A DNA stretch of 61,451 nt from Actinomycetes bacterium (GCA_025360585.1 JANYBW010000014.1:1-61451), one strand, 5' to 3'; shown: positions 7,624-18,060, counted from the stretch's first letter. Program-made: numbers and translations. The notes: generated from the sequence alone by a model not told the origin.

Positions 7624-9042
7624 ATGCAGGCAACCGTTGAACCCCTAGAAGAAAACCGCGTCAAGCTCACTGTCGCGGTGCCAGCCAGCGAATTTGAAAC
7701 CGCAATCGACGCGGCATTTCGCAAGATCGCCAAGGAAGTTCGGCTTCCGGGCTTTCGGCCGGGCAAAGCTCCTCGCAAGTTGTTGGAGTCGCGCGTCGGT
7801 AGTGAAGCTGGCCGTCAACAAGCGCTGCAGGATGCATTGCCGACGTATTACGCCGACGCGATTATCGAAAACGCGATCGATGTCATCGCTCCGCCAGAAC
7901 TAAAGATCACCGCGGGCGAAGAGCAAGGCGATGTTGAGTTCGAAGCGATCGTGGAAGTGCGTCCGATCGTCGTGCTCAATGGATACGAGGGTTTGCGAGT
8001 TCCGGTGCCGTATACCGCCGTCGACGAAACAATGATCGATGCGCAAATCAAACGGATTCGTGAACAACACGGCGAATGGGTCGATATCGTTCGGCCGCTC
8101 GCGCTCGACGATTACGCGACGCTAGATATTGAAGAAATCGATCGTGAGCCCAGCGCCGACGATGATGAAGACGATGTGACTAGTGACGTGTTGTCACTCA
8201 GCGACTTTGGTTATCCGGTGGGTTCGGCCTTCATTGCCCCCGAACTCGACGACAACCTGCGCGGAACCAAGGCAGGTGAAACGTTCGAAGTGGCGGGCAC
8301 GTTCAACGACCGTATGGGCCGCCGCTCAGGCGAGACCGTCAAACTTAAAGTGACCGTGAAAACTGCCCAAGAGCGCGTGCTGCCGGATTTCACCGACGAA
8401 TGGGTCGATGAAAATACCGAATGGGACGACATCGCTTCGATGCGCGACCAAATCCAGACCCGCAGCGATTTGATGGCTCGCGCGCAAGCTCAAATGGCCA
8501 TGCGTGACGCAACCTTGGGTGCACTGGCCGAGCTGGTGGAAATCGATGCTCCGGAACCTTTGGTCGAAGAAGAAACTCGCGGTCGTATCAACAACGTGGC
8601 CCAGCAACTCGCCCAGCAGGGTGCGACACTCGATCAATATTTCCAGGCGACGGGCGAAGATCCACAAGAATTTCTGAGCAACCTCAAGGAGCAAGCCGCG
8701 CGAGGTGTTCGTGCCGATTTGGGGCTAAGGGCCGTAGTAGCGCAAGAAGCAATCGAAGCCAGCGACGATGAATTAGACGAAGAAATCGCGCGCTTAGCCA
8801 CGCGAATCGGCCAAAAGGTTGAAAAAGTCCGCAAGGATTTGGTCAAGGGCGGCATGCTGCAGGCGGTACGCTCGGACATCGCAATGGGTAAAGCGCTCCA
8901 GTTCCTCGTCGACAACGCTGTAGCTGTCGATGAAGACGGCAACGTGATCGATATCGCGTTGCCGGAGACTCCGGAGCTCACAGAGCCCGTTGCCGACGAT
9001 TCAACTGAAACAAACGCAATCAGCCAAGAACCAGCCGAATAG
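7624..9042 (+). CDS. tig: Trigger factor (ribosome-associated chaperone / PPIase)
   Basis: A 472-residue chaperone that binds the ribosome exit tunnel and nascent chains. The N-terminal ribosome-binding domain contains the signature [15 protein letters not shown] (residues ~42-56; the family motif is GFRxGxxP). The middle FKBP-like domain is followed by an extended helical C-terminal domain. An acidic insertion ([12 protein letters not shown], ~178-189) lies inside the PPIase domain, and the C-terminal ~35 residues are acidic and disordered. It heads a tig-clpP-clpX block; clpP starts 22 bp after its stop. A TAGCAT box nine bases before the ATG and the absence of a ribosome site suggest near-leaderless transcription. 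Confidence 0.96.
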   Translation: MQATVEPLEENRVKLTVAVPASEFETAIDAAFRKIAKEVRLPGFRPGKAPRKLLESRVGSEAGRQQALQDALPTYYADAIIENAIDVIAPPELKITAGEEQGDVEFEAIVEVRPIVVLNGYEGLRVPVPYTAVDETMIDAQIKRIREQHGEWVDIVRPLALDDYATLDIEEIDREPSADDDEDDVTSDVLSLSDFGYPVGSAFIAPELDDNLRGTKAGETFEVAGTFNDRMGRRSGETVKLKVTVKTAQERVLPDFTDEWVDENTEWDDIASMRDQIQTRSDLMARAQAQMAMRDATLGALAELVEIDAPEPLVEEETRGRINNVAQQLAQQGATLDQYFQATGEDPQEFLSNLKEQAARGVRADLGLRAVVAQEAIEASDDELDEEIARLATRIGQKVEKVRKDLVKGGMLQAVRSDIAMGKALQFLVDNAVAVDEDGNVIDIALPETPELTEPVADDSTETNAISQEPAE

Positions 9043-9064
9043 AAACCGAAATCTGGAGCGAGAG

Positions 9065-9685
9065 ATGAGCATGTACACACCGTTTGTCACCGAAACGACG
9101 AGCCGCGGAAGCCGCGACTACGACATCTGGAGCCGCCTGCTCAAAGACCGCATCATTTTCTTGGGCACGCCCGTCAACGACATGGTCGCGAACCTGATTG
9201 TGGCGCAGCTACTGCACCTCGAATCTGAAGATCCCGATAAAGACATTTCGATGTACATCAACTCGCCCGGTGGCGACATCATCGGATTGTTTGCGATCTA
9301 CGACACGATGCAGTTCATCAAAGCCGATGTGTCGACGATCTGCGTCGGCCAGGCTGCGTCGGCTGCTGCCGTATTGCTCGCTGCCGGTGCGCCGGGGAAG
9401 CGTTTCTCGTTGCCGCATTCGCGTATTTTGATTCACCAACCGCACGGTGGCGCCGCGGGCCAATCGGTCGATATCGAAATTCAAGCCAAAGAGATCGTGC
9501 GCATGCGTAATCTCTTGGACGAGATGTTGGCGCACCACTGTGGCCAGACACCGGCAAAGATTGCCAAAGACACCGACCGCGACTTCATCATGAGCGGTCA
9601 AGAAGCCAAGGAATACGGCTTGGTCGATGATGTGATTTCCAGCCGGGAACTCGCAGCGGTTCCCTCCGCCGCGGGCACCATCTAA
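9065..9685 (+). CDS. clpP: ATP-dependent Clp protease proteolytic subunit
   Basis: A 206-residue serine peptidase that forms the double-heptamer barrel degrading substrates fed by ClpX or ClpC. The catalytic triad is Ser99 (GQAASAAA), His124 (ILIHQP) and Asp173 (DTDRDFIMS); YINSPGGDI is the oxyanion strand. The frame is open upstream to 8990 inside tig, but ATG 9065 is chosen: GGAG lies 7-10 nt upstream and the product begins just before [12 protein letters not shown] as in homologues. Many Actinobacteria carry two clpP copies; only one is in this window. Confidence 0.96.
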   Translation: MSMYTPFVTETTSRGSRDYDIWSRLLKDRIIFLGTPVNDMVANLIVAQLLHLESEDPDKDISMYINSPGGDIIGLFAIYDTMQFIKADVSTICVGQAASAAAVLLAAGAPGKRFSLPHSRILIHQPHGGAAGQSVDIEIQAKEIVRMRNLLDEMLAHHCGQTPAKIAKDTDRDFIMSGQEAKEYGLVDDVISSRELAAVPSAAGTI

Positions 9686-9741
9686 CAGTCCTAACGTTCA
9701 GTACGTAGTTGTAGATAGCGGAATTGGTTCGGGGGCTCCCT

Positions 9742-10995
9742 GTGGCAAAATTCGGTGACGGTGGAGACCTGTTGAAGTGCTCTTTTTGTGGAAAGAGTCA
9801 AAAGCAGGTCAAGAAACTCATCGCAGGGCCCGGCGTGTACATCTGCGACGAATGCATCGATTTGTGCAACGAGATCATCGAAGAAGAGCTCTCACAAACC
9901 AGTGAAGTTCGCTTCGATGATCTCCCCAAACCGGTCGAGATCTACAACCACCTCAACGATTACATCATCGGCCAAGAGACGGCTAAGAAGATTCTCGCGG
10001 TCGCGGTCTACAACCACTACAAGCGGGTGCAGGCTTCGGCCTACGGTGATCCCGACGTTGAGCTGCAAAAATCCAACATCATGTTGGTCGGCCCAACGGG
10101 TTGCGGCAAGACGATGCTCGCCCAAACCCTTGCACGGCTGCTGAAAGTACCGTTCGCGATTGCGGATGCTACCGCGCTCACCGAAGCGGGTTACGTCGGC
10201 GAAGACGTCGAGAACATTCTGTTGAAGCTGATCCAAGCCGCGGATTACGACGTGAAGAAGGCCGAGACCGGCATTATTTATATCGATGAGATCGACAAGA
10301 TTGCGCGCAAAGCCGAGAACCCTTCGATTACGCGTGACGTCAGTGGCGAAGGTGTGCAACAAGCGCTTCTGAAAATTCTCGAAGGCACGACGGCGTCGGT
10401 TCCGCCGCAAGGTGGCCGCAAGCATCCGCACCAAGAGTTCATTCAGATCGATACCACGAACATCTTGTTTATTTGCGGCGGCGCGTTCGCGGGCCTGGAC
10501 AAAGTGATCGAACAGCGCATTGGCCGTCGTGGAATTGGTTTTGGTGCGGACGTTCGTAGCGTTGGCGAAAAAGATGCTGGTGAACTGTTCGAAAGTTTGT
10601 TGCCCGAAGACCTCATGAAGTTCGGTTTGATCCCTGAATTCATTGGTCGTTTGCCGATTACCGGTGTCGTGCACCAGCTCGATAAGCCGGCGCTGATCCA
10701 GATTCTCACCGAGCCGAAGAACGCCCTCGTTCGCCAGTACCAGAAGTTCTTCCACTTCGATGGCGTCGAACTGGTTTTCACCGAAGACGCCCTGGACAAG
10801 ATCGCCACCGAAGCACAAAAGCGCGGTACCGGTGCGCGTGGTCTGCGAGCGATTCTCGAAGACACGTTGCTCGAAGTGATGTACGAGCTGCCGTCGCGCA
10901 GCGATGTCGTGCAATGCGTTGTCGATGAAGCCACGGTCGAAGGCCGTATGCCTCCTACGCTCGTCACCGAAGACGAACGCCGCCGTTCCGCTTAG
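9742..10995 (+). CDS. clpX: ATP-dependent Clp protease ATP-binding subunit ClpX
   Basis: A 417-residue AAA+ unfoldase that recognises tagged proteins and threads them into ClpP. The N-terminal zinc-binding domain has Cys pairs KCSFCGKS and [10 protein letters not shown]. Walker A is GPTGCGKT, Walker B is IIYIDEIDK, pore motif GYVGED is present, and sensor-2 GARGLRA lies near the C-terminus. The start is GTG 9742 because homologues begin M-A-(R/K)[15 protein letters not shown] and GGGGG lies just upstream; TTG 9724 is a less likely alternative. It follows clpP by 56 bp. Confidence 0.97.
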   Translation: MAKFGDGGDLLKCSFCGKSQKQVKKLIAGPGVYICDECIDLCNEIIEEELSQTSEVRFDDLPKPVEIYNHLNDYIIGQETAKKILAVAVYNHYKRVQASAYGDPDVELQKSNIMLVGPTGCGKTMLAQTLARLLKVPFAIADATALTEAGYVGEDVENILLKLIQAADYDVKKAETGIIYIDEIDKIARKAENPSITRDVSGEGVQQALLKILEGTTASVPPQGGRKHPHQEFIQIDTTNILFICGGAFAGLDKVIEQRIGRRGIGFGADVRSVGEKDAGELFESLLPEDLMKFGLIPEFIGRLPITGVVHQLDKPALIQILTEPKNALVRQYQKFFHFDGVELVFTEDALDKIATEAQKRGTGARGLRAILEDTLLEVMYELPSRSDVVQCVVDEATVEGRMPPTLVTEDERRRSA

Positions 10996-11176
10996 AGGGC
11001 GCGCCAAAAGGCGACGGATTCGGGCTGATCTCGACGAAGCGCGGCGCCGCCCGTGGCCCGAGCGGCCCCGGAGCGCAGCGACGAGAGCGGGTAACAGGAT
11101 TCTTGCATCGGATTACCTTTCACTTATCGGCGCGCGTTCTTACTACAGCAGGCCTTTAGTGTGCTGACTCAGTGCA

Positions 11177-11950
11177 CTAGACGAGTCGTGCGGTAAAGCG
11201 GCCTTCGGTGTGGGTCACCTTGAGCGATACGCCAAAACATGCTGATAACACTGCACTATTAAGTACATCGAGTACTGGTCCTTGCTCCAGGACTGCGCCG
11301 CGTCGCAGGACTACCGCGTGGGTGACTCCCGGCGGAATCTCTTCGAGGTGATGGGTCACCACGACGGTTGGTGGCGCGGTCGGATCCTGACACAGCGCTG
11401 CGATGTTGCCGAGAACTTGTTCCCGAGCTCCGATGTCGAGACCGGCAGTTGGTTCGTCGAGAAACAATAATTCCGGATCGCACGCCATCGCTCGGGCGAG
11501 CAATGTGCGTTGCCGTTCGCCCGCCGACAACGTCTCGAATCCGTGCGATGCGAAATCCTGGACCCCGAAGCGGGCGAGGAGCTCCATGCCCCTTGCGTGT
11601 TCGTTGGGGCCGTAGGTGTGCCACCAGGGGGCGAGCGCGCCGTTGAACGCCGTCATCACCACGTGGAGCGCATCCATGGTTGGTTCGAGCCGGGCAGCCA
11701 TCGCTGGTGATGAGAATCCCGTGCGGGCACGTAAAGCGCGCAGATCGCACCGTCCTAATTCTTGGCCGAGTACCTGTACTCGGCCTGCAGACGGATGCTG
11801 ATGCAACGACGCTATTCGCAAGAGCGAAGTTTTTCCGGCTCCGTTGGCGCCGACGATGACCCAATGTTCGCCTGCTTCAACTCGCCACGAGACATTGTGG
11901 AGCACGACCGAGTCGTCGTATCGCAGCGAAATGTTGTCGAGCCGGATCAC
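11177..11950 (-). CDS. Orphan ABC transporter ATP-binding protein
   Basis: A 257-residue nucleotide-binding subunit. Walker A GANGAGKTS (~33-41), Q-loop region TGFSSPAM, signature LSAGERQRTLLARA, Walker B LLFLDEPTAGLD and switch His in VVTHHLEE are all present. It resembles the YlmA/ModF-type single ATPases rather than a typical importer subunit. No permease or binding protein is adjacent: the next genes are clpX (convergent) and the secreted CAP protein. The start is GTG 11950 without a clear ribosome site. The transport partner, if any, must be encoded elsewhere. Confidence 0.85.
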   Translation of the reverse strand: MIRLDNISLRYDDSVVLHNVSWRVEAGEHWVIVGANGAGKTSLLRIASLHQHPSAGRVQVLGQELGRCDLRALRARTGFSSPAMAARLEPTMDALHVVMTAFNGALAPWWHTYGPNEHARGMELLARFGVQDFASHGFETLSAGERQRTLLARAMACDPELLFLDEPTAGLDIGAREQVLGNIAALCQDPTAPPTVVVTHHLEEIPPGVTHAVVLRRGAVLEQGPVLDVLNSAVLSACFGVSLKVTHTEGRFTARLV

Positions 11951-12016
11951 AGGCGGCAGTCAATCACTACTGTCGGTTCAGCCTTGGTACGACGCTTGCT
12001 GCCCATGCCGCGTTGA

Positions 12017-12081
12017 TTGCAGTACCAGCGTGCGGGGTTGGTACTGCAACAGCTCCCTCTGGCGCGGTGAACGCAGTACCA
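12017..12081. repeat. GCAGTACCA-family inverted repeat cluster
   Basis: A perfect 11-bp inverted repeat, TTGCAGTACCA (12017-12027) and TGGTACTGCAA (12039-12049), forms a hairpin with an 11-nt loop. A third copy of the core, GCAGTACCA, lies at 12073-12081. The same TGGTACTGCGTT core occurs twice in the tandem repeat at 43242-43341. The hairpin lies downstream of the CAP-domain gene and upstream of the ABC gene, both on the minus strand, so it could also stop transcription, although no T-run follows on that strand. Confidence 0.6.
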
Positions 12082-12093
12082 GGCGGGCTTGCG

Positions 12094-13482
12094 TTAGCAG
12101 CTGGGGCCGTCGCGCAGTGGTCGCGCGATCGGGTTGACTGGTGGCACGGACGGCTGTGGTGGCATCGGATGGCTAATCGTTACGCCGAATTCTTCCGCAA
12201 CCCAAAGCTGGCCGTTCACGCACGTGGCACCGGCTCCGACGGAAGTCAGTTCGGGCATCAAGATTGTTGCACGGTGCGATGCGGAATTCATGAGTGACGC
12301 GTGCGCCGCGCCGCTGGTGACCCATGTGCCCCAGCCCTGGAAGATGTTCTCACGCAGTTCGCGATAGCGGGTTGAGTATGTGGGGTTTCGGAAAAGTGCC
12401 GAAAGGTCTGAGTGGTACATGCTGTTGTGGGCCGCCATATTCGCGGACCAATATTGAGCGAAGTTCGAAAGGATTGGATCGAATCGCACCGGAGTAAAGC
12501 CGCGAGCAGCGCGCTCATCGTTGATCCTGGTGAACAGGTCGTCGGAGATTTGTTGTTGGCGGCTTGTGGCCGCGTTCGGATCCGCGATGAACTGCCCTTC
12601 GGCGGTAAGTGCGTATACGCGACCGTCGCTGGTCACGAACCAATAGCCACCGCTCGGCGGCGCGCTCATGGACACGACGGTCCAGATCGCGGTGCCGCCG
12701 ATAAACGGCCGCGATTGCGCCGACTTGCCAAAGGCGTAGATCGCACCGTTCTGGCTGGCGAGCCAATACCCGTGACCCGATGGATCAACCGTCATTGAGG
12801 TGATCGCCGCGGGAAGCGCATGCCCCGCCGCGGAACCGTAAAAATGAGCCCGGCCGAAGGTGAATATGCCGCCGTCGCTGGCGACGAGCCAGTAGCCCTT
12901 GCCGTCGATGGTTGAGGCCATGCCGACGATCGGGCTGCGCAAACGCATTGCTCCGGTTGATCCTTTGAAACGGGCGTCGCCGAAGCTGAAAATTCCGCCG
13001 TCGCTGGCAACGAGCCAGTAGCCCCTGCCGCTCGGCGTGCGCGCGATGCCGACAACTGGTTTATTCAATCGCATCGCGCCCATTGAGCCATAGAAATGGG
13101 CGTCGCCGAAGCTGAAAATTCCGCCGTCGCTGGCAACGAGCCAGTAGCCCCGGCCGCTGCGGGTCGAAGCCATTCCGACGATGGGTTGGTTGAGGCGCAT
13201 TGCTCCGGTGGATCCGTGGAAGCGCGCATCGCCGTAAGAAAATACGCCACCGTCGGCCGCGGCGAGCCAGTAACCCGCGCCGCTCGGCGTGGAGGCCATT
13301 GTCACGATCGGCTGATTCAAATGATGACGTGAAGGTGACCCGTAATACCGCGCCCCCGACGCTTGCGCGCTCGACGTTCCGAGCGCGACGAAACCGACAG
13401 TTGCGAGCGCCGCAGCGATCACAAGCGAATGCAAGCGCTGCGACAAAGCGCGCGTGCGACGAAGTGACGAAAAAGAAAACAT
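12094..13482 (-). CDS. Secreted protein with GYWL repeats and C-terminal CAP (SCP/PR-1) domain
   Basis: A 462-residue exported protein. ATG 13482 gives a typical signal peptide: basic RRTRALSQR, hydrophobic core ~17-35, then AQASG. Next come six tandem repeats of ~42 residues built on GYWLVASDGGIFSFGDA, FYGSTGAMRLNQP and IVGMASTxSGR; such repeats are common in Acidimicrobiia and probably form a beta-propeller. The last ~130 residues are a CAP domain (LFTRINDERAARGFTPV, ENIFQGW, HRATILM, GVTISHP). The CAP His candidates WSANMAAHNSMYHSD and the Glu in RELREN are present. Likely extracellular; role unknown. The longer frame up to 13581 lacks a signal start. Confidence 0.85.
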   Translation of the reverse strand: MFSFSSLRRTRALSQRLHSLVIAAALATVGFVALGTSSAQASGARYYGSPSRHHLNQPIVTMASTPSGAGYWLAAADGGVFSYGDARFHGSTGAMRLNQPIVGMASTRSGRGYWLVASDGGIFSFGDAHFYGSMGAMRLNKPVVGIARTPSGRGYWLVASDGGIFSFGDARFKGSTGAMRLRSPIVGMASTIDGKGYWLVASDGGIFTFGRAHFYGSAAGHALPAAITSMTVDPSGHGYWLASQNGAIYAFGKSAQSRPFIGGTAIWTVVSMSAPPSGGYWFVTSDGRVYALTAEGQFIADPNAATSRQQQISDDLFTRINDERAARGFTPVRFDPILSNFAQYWSANMAAHNSMYHSDLSALFRNPTYSTRYRELRENIFQGWGTWVTSGAAHASLMNSASHRATILMPELTSVGAGATCVNGQLWVAEEFGVTISHPMPPQPSVPPVNPIARPLRDGPSC

Positions 13483-13614
13483 GGTTGGGCTGGTGGCCCG
13501 TGGTTCTCCGCCCGGGCTGATATGCAGTAGAGCACACTCGCTCGCGTCGGGCAAAAACTCAGCCTGATTATTTACCAACAATTTTGATTCCCATTGCCTT
13601 TCGACGGCCGCAAG

Positions 13615-13620
13615 TAACCT
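13615..13620 (+). promoter_or_regulatory. -10 box before valS
   Basis: TAACCT eight bases before ATG 13629; no Shine-Dalgarno is visible, consistent with a very short or absent 5' leader. Confidence 0.45.
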
Positions 13621-13628
13621 CGGCCGCT

Positions 13629-16217
13629 ATGTCGTCGCGTATTCCTGAAAAACCTGGCCTCGAAGGGCTCGATGAACGCTGGTCAAACCAGTGGGAATCG
13701 GACAAAACCTATCGATTCGATCGCTCTGCGCACCGCGAGGGCGTCTTTTCAATCGACACTCCGCCGCCGACTGTGAGCGGTTCGCTGCATGTTGGTTCGG
13801 CATGTTCATACACGCACACCGATATCGTGGCGCGGTACCGCCGGATGCGTGGCGACGCGGTCTATTACCCGATGGGTTGGGACGATAATGGGCTGCCCAC
13901 TGAACGACGCGTCCAGAATTATTACGGAGTGCGTTGCGACCCCACGATGGCGTACGACGCCACGTATACGGTTGATCCCAAAGCGGGCAAGCTCCCATCG
14001 GCTCACCGCGCGGTGGCGATCTCGCGTCGGAACTTCCTCGATCTCTGCGCGGAGCTCGTCGAACGCGACGAAGTGGTGTTCGAAAATCTGTGGCGTCGCC
14101 TGGGGCTGTCCGTCGACTGGGAACTGACATACACAACGGTCGGTGAACGCGCTCGACGCGCAAGTCAACGCGCCTTCTTGCGGAACCTCGCGCGCGATGA
14201 GGCGTACCAAGCCGACGCGCCAACCATGTGGGATGTGGACGATCAGACGGCCATTGCGCAAGCGGAAATTGAAGATCGCGAACTTGAGGGTGCCTATCAC
14301 CGTCTTGGATTTGCGCGCGTTGATGGCGCTGGCGATGTGTTCATCGAAACGACGCGCCCAGAATTGTTGGCTGCGTGCGTGGCCCTAGTTGCGCATCCTG
14401 AAGACGAGCGTTATCAAAGCCTGTTTGGTTCGTCGGTGCGAACACCGTTGTACGACGTTGAAGTTCCTGTCGTTGCTCACCGCCTTGCCGATCCCGAAAA
14501 AGGATCCGGCATCGCGATGATCTGTACTTTTGGCGACACGACGGACGTCATTTGGTGGCGCGAACTTCAACTTCCGATGCGATCGATCGTGGGCCACGAC
14601 GGCCGGATCAAAGCGGATGCTCCCGATGTGATTTCGAGCGAGCGGGGTATCGCGAACTACACCGAGATTGCTGGCAAATCCGTCAAGCAAGCACAAGTCC
14701 GCGTGGTTGCGATGCTCGTCGATTCGGGCGAGATGCATGGTGATCCAAAAGTGATCACGCATCCCGTGAAGTTCTATGAACGCGGGAAACGACCACTCGA
14801 AATCGTCGCGTCGCGACAGTGGTACATCCGTAACGGTGGCCGCGATGCCGATCGCCGTGCCGCGTTCTTGCAGCGCGGTGAAGAACTCGATTGGGTACCC
14901 GCGTACATGAAAACGCGCTACGACAATTGGGTGGAAGGGCTCACCGGCGATTGGCTCATTAGCCGTCAGCGATACTTCGGAGTGCCGATCCCGGTGTGGT
15001 ACGGCGTCGATGCTGACGGTGCGGTCGATTTCGATCATCGCATCCTGCCTGATGAGACGACGTTGCCGGTCGACCCGGCAGGAGAGCCCGCGCCCGGTTT
15101 CGCTGAGGCCGATCGTGGGAAACCTAACGGTTTTGTTGGCGATGCCGACATCATGGATACTTGGGCCACGTCATCGCTCACGCCGCTGCTTGCGTCGTAC
15201 TGGGAGGAGGACCCCGATCTTTTCAACCGCGTCTACCCGATGGATATTCGGCCGCAGGCGTACGAAATTATTCGTACCTGGTTGTTCTCGACGGTTGTTC
15301 GGTCGCACTATGAGACGAACCAATTGCCGTGGAAACATGCGACCATTTCAGGTTGGGTTCTCGATCCTGATCGCAAGAAAATGTCGAAGAGCAAAGGCAA
15401 CGTTGTAGGCCCACTTGATTGGATCGAAAAGTATGGTGCCGATGCCTTGCGTTACTGGGCTGGAAGCGCCCGGCCCGGCGCGGATGTCGCATTCGAAGAA
15501 TCGCAACTCAAAGTTGGTCGCAAACTCGCAGTGAAATTGCTGAACGCATCGAAGTTCGTGCTGGGTATTGCTGGCGATGACGGCGATGACGTTGCCAAGA
15601 TCATCGAACCGCTTGATCGTGCGGTCTGCGCGCAGCTCGCGACATTGGTCGACGAAGCGACGGTTGCATTTGAAGCATTCGATTACGCTCGCTCACTTGA
15701 GCGTACCGAAGCATTTTTCTGGGATTTTTGCGACAACTATTTAGAGCTCGTGAAGGGGCGCGCGTACAACGACGGTGATGGCCGCGATTCCGCCGCGGTG
15801 ACACTGCGCCTGGCTCTGAACACACTGTTGCGTTTGTTCGCGCCGTTCCTTTCATTTGCGACCGAGGAAGTCTGGTCGTGGTGGCAGGAGGGCTCCATTC
15901 ATCACTCAAGCTGGCCGGTGTCGACAGAACTCCGGTCGATTGCGGGCGATGCCGATGTGGCGGTTGCAACGGTCGCCGCCGAAGTACTCAGCGCGGTTCG
16001 GAAAGCAAAAAGTGAACAAAAACGCTCTCTCAACACTGTCGCGACGACAGTTGTAGTGTGCGATACCGAAGTCCGTTTGGCCGCCCTCGCGAGCGCGGCT
16101 CGCGAAGTTCGGGATGCCGGAAAGATTGAGTCGTTACGCACCGAGGCGGGAACCGAACTGAGCGTCGCGGTCACCTTGATTGCCGAAGAAGCACCTCGAA
16201 CGAAACCCGCGGGCTGA
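13629..16217 (+). CDS. valS: Valyl-tRNA synthetase
   Basis: An 862-residue class I synthetase that charges tRNA-Val in the cytosol. Recognisable parts are the PPPTVSGSLHVG nucleotide-binding segment, GWDDNGLPTERRVQ, the editing (CP1) domain, the WGxS-like TWATSSLTPLL motif, KMSKS at ~584-588 and the anticodon-binding helical domain. The family HIGH motif reads H54-V-G-S57 here instead of H-x-G-H, an unusual change at an ATP-contacting residue. The C-terminus ends soon after the anticodon domain and lacks a clear long coiled coil. ATG 13629 is preferred over the frame's TTG at 13584. folC follows after 3 bp. Confidence 0.94.
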   Translation: MSSRIPEKPGLEGLDERWSNQWESDKTYRFDRSAHREGVFSIDTPPPTVSGSLHVGSACSYTHTDIVARYRRMRGDAVYYPMGWDDNGLPTERRVQNYYGVRCDPTMAYDATYTVDPKAGKLPSAHRAVAISRRNFLDLCAELVERDEVVFENLWRRLGLSVDWELTYTTVGERARRASQRAFLRNLARDEAYQADAPTMWDVDDQTAIAQAEIEDRELEGAYHRLGFARVDGAGDVFIETTRPELLAACVALVAHPEDERYQSLFGSSVRTPLYDVEVPVVAHRLADPEKGSGIAMICTFGDTTDVIWWRELQLPMRSIVGHDGRIKADAPDVISSERGIANYTEIAGKSVKQAQVRVVAMLVDSGEMHGDPKVITHPVKFYERGKRPLEIVASRQWYIRNGGRDADRRAAFLQRGEELDWVPAYMKTRYDNWVEGLTGDWLISRQRYFGVPIPVWYGVDADGAVDFDHRILPDETTLPVDPAGEPAPGFAEADRGKPNGFVGDADIMDTWATSSLTPLLASYWEEDPDLFNRVYPMDIRPQAYEIIRTWLFSTVVRSHYETNQLPWKHATISGWVLDPDRKKMSKSKGNVVGPLDWIEKYGADALRYWAGSARPGADVAFEESQLKVGRKLAVKLLNASKFVLGIAGDDGDDVAKIIEPLDRAVCAQLATLVDEATVAFEAFDYARSLERTEAFFWDFCDNYLELVKGRAYNDGDGRDSAAVTLRLALNTLLRLFAPFLSFATEEVWSWWQEGSIHHSSWPVSTELRSIAGDADVAVATVAAEVLSAVRKAKSEQKRSLNTVATTVVVCDTEVRLAALASAAREVRDAGKIESLRTEAGTELSVAVTLIAEEAPRTKPAG

Positions 16218-16220
16218 CCC

Positions 16221-17552
16221 GTGGACCGTTCATTTCGCGATTGGCTCGATGCGCACGTGAATCTGGAACGCGGCGTTGGTCGGCCTGCCAATGTCGCTCG
16301 CGCGGAAGCTCCGACATTGGCGCGCATGTTTGAACTCACGATGTTGTTGGGTTCGCCGCAGCTCGATTTCGCGTGCGTGCACCTCACGGGAACGAATGGC
16401 AAGACTTCAACGGCTCGCATGACCGCGGCGTTATTGCGTGCTGAGGGGTACAAGGTCGGTACGTACACGAGCCCGAATCTAGAACGGGTTAACGATCGAA
16501 TGACCGTTGACGGTGAAGAGGTTCGTGATGATCAGCTCGATGATTTGCTGCGAACAGTCCGCCTCATTGAGAACCACTTGTCGCAACCACCGAGTTACTT
16601 TGAAATCTTGACTGCCGCCGCGTTCTATTGGTTCAGCGATGAGGCGGTTGATGTTGCGATCGTTGAGGTCGGTCTCGGCGGTACCTGGGATGCGACCAAC
16701 GTGATCGATGCTGATGTCGCGGTCATCACGAATATTGCGATCGATCACGTTGAGTATCTCGGCTCCACACGCGAGTCAATCGCCCGAGAAAAGGCTGGAA
16801 TCATTACGCCGATGAGCGCACTTGTGCTTGGCGAAACTGATCCTGATCTCGCCGAAATATTTGCCGCGCAATCTCCACAGACGGTTGTATTGCGCGACCG
16901 TGATTTTGCTGCTCGGTCGAATCGTCTCGCCGTCGGCGGGCGCCTGATTGACCTCTCATCGCCTTTGGGCCAATACGAAGACGTGCTGTTGGCGTTACAC
17001 GGCGCCCATCAAGCCGATAACGCCGCGTGCGCGCTCGCCGCGGCCGAAGCATTTCATGGAGAGCGCCTCGCGGACGACGTTGTGCGCGAAGCATTCGCGA
17101 CAGTTACTTCACCGGGGCGGCTCGAGGTTGTCGCTCGCCAACCGCTGGTTGTTCTCGACGGTGCGCACAATGTTGCGGGTGCGATGGCATTGCGGGATGC
17201 GCTCGAAGAAGAATTCATTCCAGCGCCGCGCACGATGATCCTCGGTTTGCTCAAAGAAAAGGATCCGCGCGAAATGTTGGAGGCGCTTGGGATCGACGAT
17301 GTGCAGCTGCTCGTGGTGTGCGCTCCACCGTCGCCGCGTGCGCTTGATCCGCACATCATTGCCGATACCGCTCGGTCGATGGGCTTTCCCGAAGATCGCA
17401 TCGAGATCAGCGACTCGATCAATGCCGCGATCGGTTTCGCGATGCTGGAAACCCCCGAAGATGGTCAAGTCATCATCACTGGGAGTCTGTATCTGATCGG
17501 AGCCGCGCGTGCTTCCAAAGCGTTTTCGAGAGCCCGTGAGGGCGGTCGGTAG
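16221..17552 (+). CDS. folC: Bifunctional folylpolyglutamate / dihydrofolate synthase
   Basis: A 443-residue Mur-ligase-fold enzyme that adds glutamate to (dihydro)folate using ATP. The P-loop is LTGTNGKTSTARM (~54-66). SPNLERVNDRM is the family's substrate loop. VEVGLGGTWDATN and ITNIAIDHVEYLG are the central-domain motifs, and the C-terminal ligand domain has LVVLDGAHNVAGA. The start is GTG, 3 bp after the valS stop, so it is cotranscribed. ndk follows 12 bp later. The length fits the family. Confidence 0.95.
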   Translation: MDRSFRDWLDAHVNLERGVGRPANVARAEAPTLARMFELTMLLGSPQLDFACVHLTGTNGKTSTARMTAALLRAEGYKVGTYTSPNLERVNDRMTVDGEEVRDDQLDDLLRTVRLIENHLSQPPSYFEILTAAAFYWFSDEAVDVAIVEVGLGGTWDATNVIDADVAVITNIAIDHVEYLGSTRESIAREKAGIITPMSALVLGETDPDLAEIFAAQSPQTVVLRDRDFAARSNRLAVGGRLIDLSSPLGQYEDVLLALHGAHQADNAACALAAAEAFHGERLADDVVREAFATVTSPGRLEVVARQPLVVLDGAHNVAGAMALRDALEEEFIPAPRTMILGLLKEKDPREMLEALGIDDVQLLVVCAPPSPRALDPHIIADTARSMGFPEDRIEISDSINAAIGFAMLETPEDGQVIITGSLYLIGAARASKAFSRAREGGR

Positions 17553-17564
17553 CCTGCTCTACCC

Positions 17565-17978
17565 ATGAGCGAAACTCGAACCCTCGTACTGTGCAAACCC
17601 GATGCCGTCCGTCGTCGGCTGGTCGGCGAAATCGTCGGCCGCATCGAAGCCAAATTTTTGACGATCACGGCAATGGAGCTCCGCACGCTGGATGCTGCCA
17701 CGGCCAAAGCGCATTATGCCGAACACGATGGCAAGCCGTTTTTTGGTGAACTGGTTGATTTCATCACCGGCGGGCCGCTCGTTGCGATGGTCGTTGAAGG
17801 CAATGAAGCCTGGAAAGTGATGCGGACCCTCGTGGGCGCCACGAATCCTCGTGAAGCTGCTCCAGGCACGATCCGTGGTGATCTTGCCATCGAAATGGGC
17901 GAGAACCTCGTGCATGGCTCCGATGGAGCCGATTCCGCGGAACGAGAAATCGCAATTTTCTTCCCGAACCTCGCCTAA
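17565..17978 (+). CDS. ndk: Nucleoside diphosphate kinase
   Basis: A 137-residue enzyme that transfers phosphate between NTPs and NDPs through phospho-His117 (NLVHGSDG). [12 protein letters not shown] is the N-terminal signature, with [20 protein letters not shown] before the active site. The valS-folC-ndk order is typical for Actinobacteria. A TAGCCT box (17550-17555), overlapping the folC stop, lies nine bases before the ATG and may give an additional internal transcript. Confidence 0.97.
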   Translation: MSETRTLVLCKPDAVRRRLVGEIVGRIEAKFLTITAMELRTLDAATAKAHYAEHDGKPFFGELVDFITGGPLVAMVVEGNEAWKVMRTLVGATNPREAAPGTIRGDLAIEMGENLVHGSDGADSAEREIAIFFPNLA

Positions 17979-18060
17979 CGCCAGAGCGCTCTGGTCGCCC
18001 CGACCCTCGGGTAACCAGACTCTCACCGGCTCCGCCATGGCAGACGGCCGGCCATTCATC

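Noticed and set aside
12017-12049. Hairpin as the terminator of the CAP-domain gene
   Set aside because: It is well placed, but no T-run follows on the minus strand and the core recurs elsewhere, so I treat it as a repeat.
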